From the NCBI RefSeq assembly GCF_001682865.1, contig NZ_MAQX01000003.1, positions 17,437-81,436 on the forward strand: a DNA stretch of 64,000 nt, in the 5' to 3' direction. Below the pieces are notes generated by a model. It was given only the letters and a program-made list of their open reading frames with translations, was not told where the DNA came from and searched no databases. The position numbers and the translations under genes are program-made. Source of the stretch: Bacillus sp. FJAT-26390 (GTDB taxonomy: Bacteria; Bacillota; Bacilli; Paenibacillales; Paenibacillaceae). Positions 35,190-44,393 of this stretch are shown piece by piece (within the stretch, counting starts at the first letter, position 1; each line of letters opens with the position of its first letter).

Positions 35190-37223
35190 ATGTTTCTATT
35201 GGAGAATGATCATTTATTGGTGGGGTTGTACGATTGGCCGGGGATCAGGCGATACGCACACAAGGATACCGGAATCGGGATGAACGGAAGTGGTCCGGAA
35301 GGAAAATGGGCCTTGAACGGAAGCGTGAAGTCGTGGGAAGAGTGGGAGATTGAGGCCAGACAGCTTCCCGAGCGGTCAGTTGTTTCTTACGACATGAAAT
35401 TAAAAAGCAACGATTTGAGACTATCGGTCATCTTCCGTCTGGAGCAAAACGAAGTATCCGTGCATCTGCAAGTGAAAGAAGATACCGAGCAATGGTTGGA
35501 GCGGATCGATTGGATTGATCAGCCCTTGCTTGCATGCACGAACAGTGGCTTCTCTTATGCCCGGACAGAAATTCATCCGAAAAGCTGGAAGCTGATACCC
35601 GGCGGGGGCAGAGGATTGTACGATCGAAAGCAGATCAAGGATAAAATTGGCTATGCCGTTCCCGACCGCCATGACGTACCGACGATGCATTCCTGTTTGT
35701 TCAATGGCGAGCTTTGTTGCTTCGTGCATACCAACTATCCGGTTATTCCTCTTCTTAGCAAAGCGTCGGGCGGCGGCCATTACTCGGAGCGGTCGGATGC
35801 GTACGCCATTTCTCCGAATACGTACCAATACCGCGTGCGTGGACAAGCGATGGAGCCTCTTGAGATGAGCATCGTTTTTTTGACGGACGGCAACGGCGAC
35901 GGCAAGGCGGACGAATGCGACTACCAGTTGTGGCTGAATCGACAGTTTCCGGATGCGAACCCGATCTACAAGGAAGCGATCTGGTACAAGGTGTTTTGCG
36001 CTGAGAGAAAACGAGGCGTTCTTACAACTTTCCGGGAAACGCTGGACATTATACGTCAAGTTCACCATATTACCGGTGGGATTCCCCAAATCGTTTACTT
36101 GGTCGGCTGGCAATTTGACGGCCACGATACAGGGTATCCGTCGCTGAACCGAATTAATCCGAAGCTGGCCGTAAATCCGGACAGAGCGGGCGAAGAGTTG
36201 GCGGAGCTAGTTCAAACGGCTAAGAAGGAATACGCATGCACGGTCAGTTATCACATAAACGTTGACGATGCTTATGACGATTCGCCGGACTGGAATCCGG
36301 ATATTTTGAGCCGCGATCCGGACGGCGCGGCACGCGTCTGGTTGGACTTGGATCAGCGGGTGTACCACATTTCGCATTCGAAGGATGTGGAGAGCGGTCA
36401 TGCGTTTGCTCGACTGGACGAATTTCTTAAGCTCGTGCCCGTGGAGCGGACGGTGCATCTGGATGCATTCCGCAACACGAATGCAAGCTGGGACGGCGAC
36501 GGATATATCGGTCCCATGGAAGAGCTTGTCTGCGGAATGAAACCGATTATCGCGTATTTCAAAGAAAGAGGGATCGACGTATCCACGGAAGGCCAAAACG
36601 GCATGCCAATCGAGGATGCGGGCGTATTCAGCGCATATTGGCATTTCTCCCCGTCCCAGATGTATCACGGGAAAATCGTCGGCGGAGGCAGCGTGGACAT
36701 GAACGCAATCGCATGGGGCAAAGGCGCTTCGATCGATGCGGATATTTTGTACCGAGGCGAGCCTACCCGTCTCGAAGGTGAAATGGTAAAATCGGCCTCC
36801 TTTGATTCAAATTGGAATCAAATCGTGGATATCCTCTATTTGGGATCGATGCTTTATCGCTTTTATTTGGCTAGGGAAATGGTCGAAATGCGCGAGGACG
36901 AGCACACCGTTATGATGCGGTTCGGCGACGGCGTGACGATGATGGCGGACAAAGGGGCGAATCGCCTCGCGGTTACCTGGGGAGATCTTGTGATCGCAGA
37001 CAACGACGACCGTTTCATCCCGATAGATAATCGGATATATGCATACAGCAGGCATGGGAGCGAACGAGCATGGACACTTCCGCGGACTTGGCAAGGGATG
37101 AAGTATCAAGCCTATCGCCTAACGAAAGACGGCCGCGAACTCTATGATGATTATACCGCCGAGGACAGATCGATTCGGATCAAGCTTGAGCCACATGTTC
37201 CAGTGATATTGGAATTAATATAA
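35190..37223 (+). CDS. GH101-like endo-alpha-N-acetylgalactosaminidase family protein
   Basis: Enzyme of 677 residues in three parts: N-terminal beta-sandwich (about 1-255), TIM-barrel core (about 260-560) and C-terminal beta domain. Core motifs parallel GH101: VGWQFDGHDTGYPS (GYGSEGHDSGHP in known members), VSYHINVDDAY, the nucleophile strand HLDAF (Asp 425) and the acid/base strand DVSTEGQ (Glu 467). GH101 enzymes release Gal-GalNAc from O-glycans. This one is shorter than most and has no signal peptide, so it should act on imported glycans. GGGAGG lies 7 bases before the ATG. A decayed relative lies at 15255-15610. Exact specificity is uncertain. Confidence 0.75.
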   Translation: MFLLENDHLLVGLYDWPGIRRYAHKDTGIGMNGSGPEGKWALNGSVKSWEEWEIEARQLPERSVVSYDMKLKSNDLRLSVIFRLEQNEVSVHLQVKEDTEQWLERIDWIDQPLLACTNSGFSYARTEIHPKSWKLIPGGGRGLYDRKQIKDKIGYAVPDRHDVPTMHSCLFNGELCCFVHTNYPVIPLLSKASGGGHYSERSDAYAISPNTYQYRVRGQAMEPLEMSIVFLTDGNGDGKADECDYQLWLNRQFPDANPIYKEAIWYKVFCAERKRGVLTTFRETLDIIRQVHHITGGIPQIVYLVGWQFDGHDTGYPSLNRINPKLAVNPDRAGEELAELVQTAKKEYACTVSYHINVDDAYDDSPDWNPDILSRDPDGAARVWLDLDQRVYHISHSKDVESGHAFARLDEFLKLVPVERTVHLDAFRNTNASWDGDGYIGPMEELVCGMKPIIAYFKERGIDVSTEGQNGMPIEDAGVFSAYWHFSPSQMYHGKIVGGGSVDMNAIAWGKGASIDADILYRGEPTRLEGEMVKSASFDSNWNQIVDILYLGSMLYRFYLAREMVEMREDEHTVMMRFGDGVTMMADKGANRLAVTWGDLVIADNDDRFIPIDNRIYAYSRHGSERAWTLPRTWQGMKYQAYRLTKDGRELYDDYTAEDRSIRIKLEPHVPVILELI

Positions 37224-37267
37224 ATAGATAGGAAGTTCTGTTGTTGGTGTGAGGAGAGGGAGGTTGT

Positions 37268-38995
37268 ATGGCAGTAGCAAGCGTAAATGACAGCAGTATG
37301 GTGAAACTTGAATTTGCACAGTTTGGCGGCAAGCCGGACTCGGGAGAAGACGCCGTGCCTGCGATGAAACGCGCGATTGAAGCGGCCTCGCGGATAAGCG
37401 GGACGGCTGTGACGCTCGTCGTAGAACCGGGACGGTATGATTTTTATACCGATTTCGCCGAAAGATCCGTCTATTATGTGTCTAATACGGCTAGCGAAGC
37501 AGAAAATCCGAATCCGGTTAAGACGATAGGGATCTGCTTGAAAGGTCTGAACGATTTCGTGCTCGACGGCGGCGGCGCGCTCTTCCTATTCCACGGGAAA
37601 ATGACCATGCTCGTGATCGACGATTGTGAGCGCATCGAGATTTGCAATCTGAAGTTCGATTACGCCTGGCCGACAGTCGTGGAGATGAAAGTGGAGAAGA
37701 CGGCGGCGAATGCGGATACCGGCACCTACTTGGACATTAGTGTACATTCAGACTCCCGATATGAGATTAGGGATGGTTTGCTATTTTGGGTCGGGGATGG
37801 CTGGAGCTTTCGGGACGGTCCCATGCAAATCTTTGATAAAGCGAGCAATTCGACTTGGCGAATCGATAACGTGTTCATGCAAGCCCTACGCGCCGAAGAG
37901 CTGAATCCGGGGAGGATCAGGCTTCACTACGAGCTGTTGCCCGATATTGCCGAAGGCTGGATTCTGCAGGCACGGGACGGTATCCGCGACCAAGTGGGAG
38001 CGTTCATACACAGAAGCCGCGACATTCGTCTGGAACGCATTGGCGTCCATTTCATGCATGGACTTGGCATTGTAGGCCAGTTCAGCGACAATCTGAGCTT
38101 CAACCGACTCGACATGTCTCCGCGTCCGGAGACGGGCCGGACCGTGGCGGCGTTTGCGGATTTCGTGCACCTGTCCGGCTGTAAGGGCCGGATCTTCATT
38201 ACGAACAGCCGTTTTGTCGGTGCTCATGACGATGCCATCAACGTGCACGGCACGCATCTACGCATTGTTGGGTTTCCGTCCGCCAATCAGGTTCTGGTTC
38301 GGTTCATGCATCCGCAAACATACGGCTTCAAAGCCTTCCATGCAGGCGACGACATCGAATGGATCAAGAAGCGTTCGCTTGTATCCTCGGGCAGCACCCG
38401 GGTAACGGATGCGAAGCTGATCGAGCCTCGTGTGATGCTGCTTACCTTGGAAGCGAATCTACCGGAGGGCATTGAGGAGGGAGATGCCGTTGAGAATGCA
38501 ACATGGACACCGGAAGTGGAAATCACGGACAACTATTTCGCCCGCATTCCGACGCGGGGGGTACTGGCGACGACGCGAAAGCGGACGGTCATCGCGCGCA
38601 ACGTATTCGAGCGGATGCGGATGAGCGCCATACTTGTCGCAGACGATGCGGCGTCGTGGTACGAATCCGGTCGGGTGGAGGATCTACTGATTCAGGAGAA
38701 CGGGTTCATTGAATGCGGAAGCGGCGAACTGGCGGTTATAGCCATTGTGCCGGAGAACGTGGAGATCGATCCAGAATCGCCGGTCCACCGCAATATTCGG
38801 ATCGAGGACAATCTCTTCCTTATGTCGCAAGCACGGCTTTTGGACGCCAAGAGCGCCCACACGCTGCGCATCAGAAACAATGTGCTCATGACGGTGTCCG
38901 GCTTCGAATGTATAACGGAGGTGAATGAGGGCATCCGATTGACGGCTTGCACCGATGTGGATATTTTTAATAATTCGCTTGGTGCTATTAAATAA
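37268..38995 (+). CDS. GH110-like alpha-1,3-galactosidase (beta-helix)
   Basis: Right-handed parallel beta-helix protein of 575 residues with repeated short strands such as RIEICNLKFDYAWP, RDIRLERIGVHFMHGLGI and VEITDNYFARIPTRGV. The motif FADFVHLSGCKG (Asp 298) followed by GAHDDAINVHGT (Asp 321, Asp 322) matches the paired-Asp active site of GH110, inverting enzymes that remove the alpha-1,3-galactose of blood group B and linear B structures. Known members are mostly exported; no signal peptide is present here. GGGAGG lies 4-5 bases before the ATG. It is co-transcribed with the GH101-like gene 44 bases upstream. Another beta-helix glycosidase activity cannot be excluded. Confidence 0.75.
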   Translation: MAVASVNDSSMVKLEFAQFGGKPDSGEDAVPAMKRAIEAASRISGTAVTLVVEPGRYDFYTDFAERSVYYVSNTASEAENPNPVKTIGICLKGLNDFVLDGGGALFLFHGKMTMLVIDDCERIEICNLKFDYAWPTVVEMKVEKTAANADTGTYLDISVHSDSRYEIRDGLLFWVGDGWSFRDGPMQIFDKASNSTWRIDNVFMQALRAEELNPGRIRLHYELLPDIAEGWILQARDGIRDQVGAFIHRSRDIRLERIGVHFMHGLGIVGQFSDNLSFNRLDMSPRPETGRTVAAFADFVHLSGCKGRIFITNSRFVGAHDDAINVHGTHLRIVGFPSANQVLVRFMHPQTYGFKAFHAGDDIEWIKKRSLVSSGSTRVTDAKLIEPRVMLLTLEANLPEGIEEGDAVENATWTPEVEITDNYFARIPTRGVLATTRKRTVIARNVFERMRMSAILVADDAASWYESGRVEDLLIQENGFIECGSGELAVIAIVPENVEIDPESPVHRNIRIEDNLFLMSQARLLDAKSAHTLRIRNNVLMTVSGFECITEVNEGIRLTACTDVDIFNNSLGAIK

Positions 38996-39046
38996 TTTAT
39001 TATTCGGTGCAAGCAGCGGTGGGACTACAAATAACAGAGGTGTTAA

Positions 39047-40418
39047 ACGAAACATCAATATAACAAACCGGCTTCCGTATGGACGGAAGCGCTGCCTCTT
39101 GGCAACGGGCGCATCGGCGCCATGGCATTCGGCGGAGTAGAACGCGACAGAATCGGGCTCAACGAGCATACGTTATGGTCAGGGATGCCGAAGAAAGGGA
39201 GCAATGGGCACGCAATAGAGGTGCTTTCCAAAGTAAGGGAGCTTGTGAGAGAAGGGCGATATGCAGAAGCCGATATCACCTGCAAGGAGATGATGGGCCC
39301 GTACACGCAATCCTATTTGCCGTTCGGCGACCTGCACCTGACCTTCGGGCACGGAGATCTGCACCACGATTACAGCCGTTCGTTGGATTTAGAGAATGCC
39401 CTTGTTCGCGTCGAATATAGAATCGGCAATATCGTGTATACCCGCGAAATGTTCGTTTCGCATCCGGATCAAGTGCTGATCGTACGGCTAGAGGCCAGCG
39501 TGCCGGGGGCGCTAGATGTTCGTGCCCGTCTGGACAGCGCCTTGAGGCATTCGGTTGCGGTGGATAATGGGAAGTTCGTTCTGCGGGGACTTGCGCCGGA
39601 GCATGTTTCGCCTAACTACCATGAAGTCGATCATCCAATCGTTTACGGGGACGAAACTTCGGAAGCAATGTGCTTCTCAGGATATCTGCATGCCGAGGTG
39701 GATGGCGGAATGTTGAACGTCGATGCGGCCGGTATTCATGCTACAGGAGCTACGCGCATAACCTTGTACTTCAGTGGGGCAACTAGCTATAACGGGCAGG
39801 ACACAGCCAAGGCAAAGATGCGGGAGCGACCGCGCTCGCTTATCTAGAAGGCGCGTTGCTTCGGTCGTACGACGAGGCTCGCAGCCGCCATATTGCAGAC
39901 CATCGTTCGCTCTACGACAGGGTAAAGCTTGATCTAGGTAGCAAGACGAAGCCGAATACAATGCCTGTCGGTGAACATATGGAGACTTACGGAGCAAGCG
40001 ATCCGTCGCTTATCGAGCTCTTGTTTCAATACGGGCGATATCTGTTGATCGCAAGCTCACGACCTGGCACGCTGCCTGCGAATTTGCAAGGCATTTGGAA
40101 CGCTTATACCCGTGCTCCATGGAGCAGCAACTGGACGCTAAATATCAATGCGCAGATGAATTATTGGTCCGTGGAGACAGCTAATCTGTCCGAATGCCAT
40201 GATCCGTTGCTCGATTTCATCGGTAAGCTTGCCGTTACCGGCAAACAAACGGCCAGTGATTATTATGGAGCCCGCGGATGGGTGGCACATCACAATACGG
40301 ATATATGGGGACACACGACGCCAGCGGGCGGCAATGGAGCGGGCGATGCCTCATGGGCTATGTGGCCGATGGGCGGCGTATGGCTCGCCCAGCATCTTTG
40401 GAAGCATTACGCATTCAA
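39047..40418 (+). pseudogene. Broken GH95 alpha-L-fucosidase
   Basis: Clear GH95 text: NKPASVWTEALPLGNGRIGA, LNEHTLWSGMP, then GTLPANLQGIWN, WSSNWTLNINAQMNYW, HHNTDIWGHTTP and GGVWLAQHLWKHYAF. Three lesions are visible. The start codon position reads ACG (39047) after an AGAGGTG ribosome site. A frameshift near 39825 separates LAYLEGALLRSYDE from the first part. Similarity stops at about 40418, losing roughly the last 300 residues. GH95 removes alpha-1,2-fucose from H-type glycans. It follows the GH110 gene by 50 bases and was the last enzyme of the operon. Confidence 0.88.
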
Positions 40419-40469
40419 CTGGATTGTATACTTTGGAGTTGCTGAAACGGATAGAACGTTTGAATGGAC

Positions 40470-40514
40470 AAAAAACATATACGCACCGCGATTGCGAGGC
40501 GTGTATGTTTTTTT
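40470..40514 (+). terminator. Terminator of the glycan operon
   Basis: ACATATACGC (40475-40484) pairs with GCGTGTATGT (40498-40507) with one G-U-type difference, followed by seven T. It lies about 50 bases past the point where the fucosidase breaks off, so the deletion joined the gene to an existing gene end. Confidence 0.8.
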
Positions 40515-40688
40515 CTTAGTCAATGACCGTGATATTTGAAGAGACGACAAACAACTGGATCTGTCGCGCTGTACCCGAATACAAGTTATCAATTATCGAC
40601 TTGTATGCAACTTATTAATGCTTTAGCCGATCGAAACCCATGTTGTAGCAACGCTAGAGGTTGGTGATCAACTGGTCGCGCCGCAACC

Positions 40689-41306
40689 CTACGGGAGTGG
40701 ATAGTGACTGGTGTCCCCATGAAGGACGATCTTGGCCGTTTGGCCCAAGATGTCGACTCTCGACAGGCTGGCAGGTTGAATTTCGGTCGATTTCCATAGT
40801 TGCTTCAAGTCAGTTCCCTGAAAATGTGCCATGAGAAGCTTGATGACGATGGTATGTGTAACAATAAGCAACGTCTTCCCAGAGTGTTTCCGAATGATCT
40901 CATTGATCAGATTCAACGCTCTCGTTCGCACTTCTGCATACGTCTCGCTATTTGCGATTGCGAACTCCTCCGGGTTATTCCAGAAAAGATCCCATTGCTT
41001 GGGGTAATGGGCTTGAACCTCCGAATGGATGTGTCCTTCCCATATCCCGAATCTCATCTCCATAAGTGATTCGGATGATGTCAGAGGAATTTCTCTTTCT
41101 CCTCGCAAGATCTCTGCGGTTCGCATCGCCCTTGGACTCGGACTTGAATAAATCACGTCTATATGCACTGTATCCAATACTGCTTTTAAACTCTCAGCCT
41201 GATGTGCGCCTAGCTCCGTTAAGGGGGAGTCCATTTCCCCTTGCATGCGATGGACCACATTCCATTCCGTCTCGCCATGGCGTGTCAAGTATAGTCTCGT
41301 GCTCAT
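40689..41306 (-). CDS. Histidine phosphatase (phosphoglycerate mutase-like)
   Basis: Phosphatase of 205 residues of the PhoE/CobC-like group. Motifs: LTRHGETEWN, GEMDSPLTELG, YSSPSPRAMRTAEIL, MRFGIWEGH and late His in IVTHTIVIK. The ATG at 41306 has GGAGG 8 bases upstream; a TTG two codons earlier is less likely. It lies 53 bases behind the chemoreceptor gene on the same strand and could be the last gene of that operon. The substrate is unknown (alpha-ribazole phosphate, 3-phosphoglycerate or other small phosphates in relatives). Confidence 0.9.
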   Translation of the reverse strand: MSTRLYLTRHGETEWNVVHRMQGEMDSPLTELGAHQAESLKAVLDTVHIDVIYSSPSPRAMRTAEILRGEREIPLTSSESLMEMRFGIWEGHIHSEVQAHYPKQWDLFWNNPEEFAIANSETYAEVRTRALNLINEIIRKHSGKTLLIVTHTIVIKLLMAHFQGTDLKQLWKSTEIQPASLSRVDILGQTAKIVLHGDTSHYPLP

Positions 41307-41359
41307 GAACAAAACCTCCGATTCCCATTATCATGATCATAACGTGTCTCCCTCTCCCT

Positions 41360-43120
41360 TCACAACCTAAACCGTTGAACCATTCGAAGCATGTCCTCGG
41401 AGATTCGGTTCATTGAGTCGGCCGAGGCCGAGATTTCCTCCATGGCAGCGAAATGTTGCGCGGCGGCCGTAGAAATTCCCTGTGCCAGATCGTTGGAACG
41501 CTCCGCCATATGGTCGATTCCCAGCAATGACGCGGTAAATTCCTGCGAGCTCGCGGAGATCTGTTCAGACGCCGAAGAGGTCTGACGCACATGGTGTACG
41601 GCGCCGCGCGTGGCTAACAGGATTCGATTGAACGCTTCGCCGGATTGTTGGATGAGGTCCGCTCCGACAGTTACCTCGCGCTCCCCCTTGTCCATGACCG
41701 CAACGGCGGTTTCGATATCTCCACGTGTATCGCCGATCAGCTCCGCGACCTGCATGGCGGATCGTTGAGAGCGCTCCGCCAGCTTTTTCACCTCGCCGGC
41801 GACGACGGCGAAGCCTTTGCCCTGATCACCGGCCCTCGCCGCTTCGATAGATGCGTTCAGTGACAACAAATTCGTCTGCGCGGACAACTCGGCCATCGCT
41901 TCGGCAATCTCTCCAATGTTACGTGATCTCTCGGCGAGACGGCTGACTATGGACGACAGGTCCTCCACGGTGGAAGTTATCGCCCCCATCTGCTCCGAAG
42001 ATCGAATGATGAACTCGTTGCCCTGTTCCGCATGGACTAATGTGGTTAGTGAAGCCTCATGAGCCAGCGAAGAGGAAGCGGCTATGCGCTGCGCATCCTC
42101 CGCCAATTCCTCCATGGCGAGCGTGCTTTCCCGCAGGCTCCTCTTTTGCGTATCGTTGCTCGTAGCGACTTCCTGCGCGGAGGTGGAGATGCTGTCCGTC
42201 GCTTCCGTCGTCTCCAAGAAAGTCGCGGAAAGGTCACGCGAGGCTGATGACAAGGAGGCGGCATGATCAAGCAGCCCCTGAGTCATAATTCGTAGACTGT
42301 CCCGCATCATAGAGAATGAGATGAACAGGTCGCCGATTTCGTCCCGACTTCGAATGACTTCACTATCGTTCGGCGATAGATCGCCATCCGCGATCTTCTT
42401 GACCTGGCGGGTCAACAATACAATTGGCTTGGAGAGCCGCATGGCAAACAGAATAATAACGACGGCGCCGGCCACGAGGCAGCCGACTAGTGTATACAAC
42501 GTACCTTGCACGATACGTTTTTGCCCCGCCTTGTAGTCTTGAATGTACGATCCTGCCACGAGGGTCCATCCCCAATTCGGATCTTTCAGTGAGTAAGCAA
42601 TTTTCATGGCCTCTGCAGAATTATCAGGCAGAGGCCATTTGTAGACGGTGAAGCCACCGTCCGGTTGTCCGCTCTTACTAAGCATATCCCGAATATGATA
42701 GAAGCCGTCGCTCGTCTGCTGATCATAGAGGTTTCGTCCCTCCAGCGAAGGATGCGCCAGCAAATCGCCTTTATCGTTAAGTATAAAGAAGTAACCGTGC
42801 TTCCCGAGATCGATATTCGTATTGATGGTCCTCGATCCGTCGGCTTGCTTGGGACCGAGAAGTAGCTGCTTCACTTGCTCCTTTGCGGCTTCCCTGTCGA
42901 GCGATCCTTTCGTCGCTGAATCCTCGAACGCCAACATGACCTCTGAAGCTATTTTGACCGTGTTACGCAGGTTCGCCCTCATTTGCATATCGCTCTCACG
43001 TGCCGTGACCCATAGGCTCATGGCAGCTATCGTCAACATCGTTACGACGAGTATGGGAAGGGTTATGAACAACAGTTTGTTTTGAATAGAGAATCGCCAT
43101 TGGTTTACTCTTAATCTCAT
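41360..43120 (-). CDS. Methyl-accepting chemotaxis protein
   Basis: Receptor of 586 residues. The N-terminal membrane helix (about 12-36) is followed by an extracellular sCache-type domain ([31 protein letters not shown]), a second helix (about 212-235), HAMP ([10 protein letters not shown]) and the long signalling coiled coil with the hairpin tip [20 protein letters not shown]. It should send the ligand signal to CheA/CheW. The ribosome site is weak and the start lies 9 bases behind the DinB stop, so translation may be coupled. Its broken sister is 13290-15049, and a tail of a third lies at 2565. Confidence 0.92.
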   Translation of the reverse strand: MRLRVNQWRFSIQNKLLFITLPILVVTMLTIAAMSLWVTARESDMQMRANLRNTVKIASEVMLAFEDSATKGSLDREAAKEQVKQLLLGPKQADGSRTINTNIDLGKHGYFFILNDKGDLLAHPSLEGRNLYDQQTSDGFYHIRDMLSKSGQPDGGFTVYKWPLPDNSAEAMKIAYSLKDPNWGWTLVAGSYIQDYKAGQKRIVQGTLYTLVGCLVAGAVVIILFAMRLSKPIVLLTRQVKKIADGDLSPNDSEVIRSRDEIGDLFISFSMMRDSLRIMTQGLLDHAASLSSASRDLSATFLETTEATDSISTSAQEVATSNDTQKRSLRESTLAMEELAEDAQRIAASSSLAHEASLTTLVHAEQGNEFIIRSSEQMGAITSTVEDLSSIVSRLAERSRNIGEIAEAMAELSAQTNLLSLNASIEAARAGDQGKGFAVVAGEVKKLAERSQRSAMQVAELIGDTRGDIETAVAVMDKGEREVTVGADLIQQSGEAFNRILLATRGAVHHVRQTSSASEQISASSQEFTASLLGIDHMAERSNDLAQGISTAAAQHFAAMEEISASADSMNRISEDMLRMVQRFRL

Positions 43121-43129
43121 AGGAGTGCT

Positions 43130-43591
43130 CTACTTCAATGCTTTCAACATGGCGGAGATATTGCCCACATGGTAGGAGGCATGAAGAGTCGTGGAGACGA
43201 CCAGTTCTCCTATCGTTTCGGCTTTGAAGAAGTTTTCCTTCACAGGTTGTTCGAGCTTTTCCTGCAGCCATCCCCGCAGTTGCAAAGGCTGTGCCTTAAG
43301 TTGTTCGATCAACGCTTCCCATAACGGAGGTTCGTCCAGCCAATCCGAAGGTTTCGTGCCGTATCCGAAATAAGCCATGTATTCCGACGGGAGCGTCAAC
43401 GCTTGTATATTGCCGGATAAATACAAAATATGAAACTCTGTGGAGACAAGCACGTGTCCTACATGCCAGTGAATCGTATTGTTGAAACCATCTGGCACCT
43501 TATTCCGCGCGTCCACCGGGCATCTCTCCGCAAACTCCAGAAGTTTGGTGTATTGGTCGTTCAATACATCGAATACAAAGTCCTCTCTCAT
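43130..43591 (-). CDS. DinB-like metal-binding protein
   Basis: DinB-superfamily four-helix protein of 153 residues, clearly related to 12716-13177. Probable metal ligands are the His residues in HWHVGHV and HASYHVG. GAGGAGG lies close to the ATG. The gene lies between a NarL-type regulator and a chemoreceptor, an order kept in the second module copy. The DinB-like protein could modify a thiol compound or small toxin that the receptor or kinase responds to, but this is speculation. Confidence 0.82.
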   Translation of the reverse strand: MREDFVFDVLNDQYTKLLEFAERCPVDARNKVPDGFNNTIHWHVGHVLVSTEFHILYLSGNIQALTLPSEYMAYFGYGTKPSDWLDEPPLWEALIEQLKAQPLQLRGWLQEKLEQPVKENFFKAETIGELVVSTTLHASYHVGNISAMLKALK

Positions 43592-43730
43592 AGCGCTTGT
43601 TCCTCCTCTTGTCCATCATACGTCGGTCTTATTCCGACATACTATGATTGTAGCAAGGACAGCGCCTACGCAAATGTGCGAACGGTCATGATTAAAGGTT
43701 AGGCTCTATGCCAAAAGTAATGTTATTGCT

Positions 43731-44393
43731 TTAAGGGAGCCTGCGAACCGCAAATATTGCCGCCTGCGTTCGATCGCGTAACCCGAGCTTCGCCATCACG
43801 CTAGACAAATGGTTCTTGGCCGTCCCTTCCGTAATATAAAGAACACTAGCGATCTCTTTATTGTTCAAGCCATCGGCAAGTAAGGCCAGCACTTTCTTCT
43901 CTTGTTCGGTTAATCTGGCGAGTTCTTCGTTGTCATTTTTCAAAAAAGAAGGGATTTGCCTCGGGCTTCCGGCCGGCTCCTTGTTCAGACCTTTCAGCAG
44001 CATCGACGTAATCTCGGGCTGAAGAACCGTTCCTCCATTGCAGATGGCGTAAATCGCACTGACTATCGCCTCGGAGGGCATATCCTTGAGCAGATAGCCG
44101 TGCACCCCTTGATCCAATGCCTGCAGGATAAGCTCCTCGTCGTCAAACGTGGTCAGGATAAGTATTTTGGTCTCCGGAAAGTGCTTAAGGATGAGCGCTG
44201 AGGCTTCCACACCATCCATTCCCGGCATCCGGATATCCATTAACACTGCATCGGGACGCCACTCTATCACTTTGGCATAAGCATCTCTCCCGTCCGCAGC
44301 TGTACCGACTACCTCCATATCCGGCTCCAAATTCAAAATCGTTGCCAACCCTTCGCGCATGAGCCTCTGATCGTCCACCACGAGAATTCTCAT
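43731..44393 (-). CDS. NarL/FixJ-type response regulator
   Basis: Regulator of 220 residues. Receiver with acidic pair VDD at 6-8, Asp 53 in LMDIRMPG, ILTTFDD and LLKDMPSEA; LuxR-type DNA-binding end LTEQEKKVLALLADGLNNKE. It overlaps the kinase gene by 4 bases (ATGA), so the pair is coupled. It is the intact counterpart of 11917-12634 and 4457-5119. Targets probably include its own operon with DinB and the receptor. Confidence 0.92.
   Translation of the reverse strand: MRILVVDDQRLMREGLATILNLEPDMEVVGTAADGRDAYAKVIEWRPDAVLMDIRMPGMDGVEASALILKHFPETKILILTTFDDEELILQALDQGVHGYLLKDMPSEAIVSAIYAICNGGTVLQPEITSMLLKGLNKEPAGSPRQIPSFLKNDNEELARLTEQEKKVLALLADGLNNKEIASVLYITEGTAKNHLSSVMAKLGLRDRTQAAIFAVRRLP

Noticed and set aside
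35421..36125. Minus-strand open frame of 234 codons
   Set aside because: It lies fully inside the GH101-like gene, whose motifs are convincing on the plus strand.
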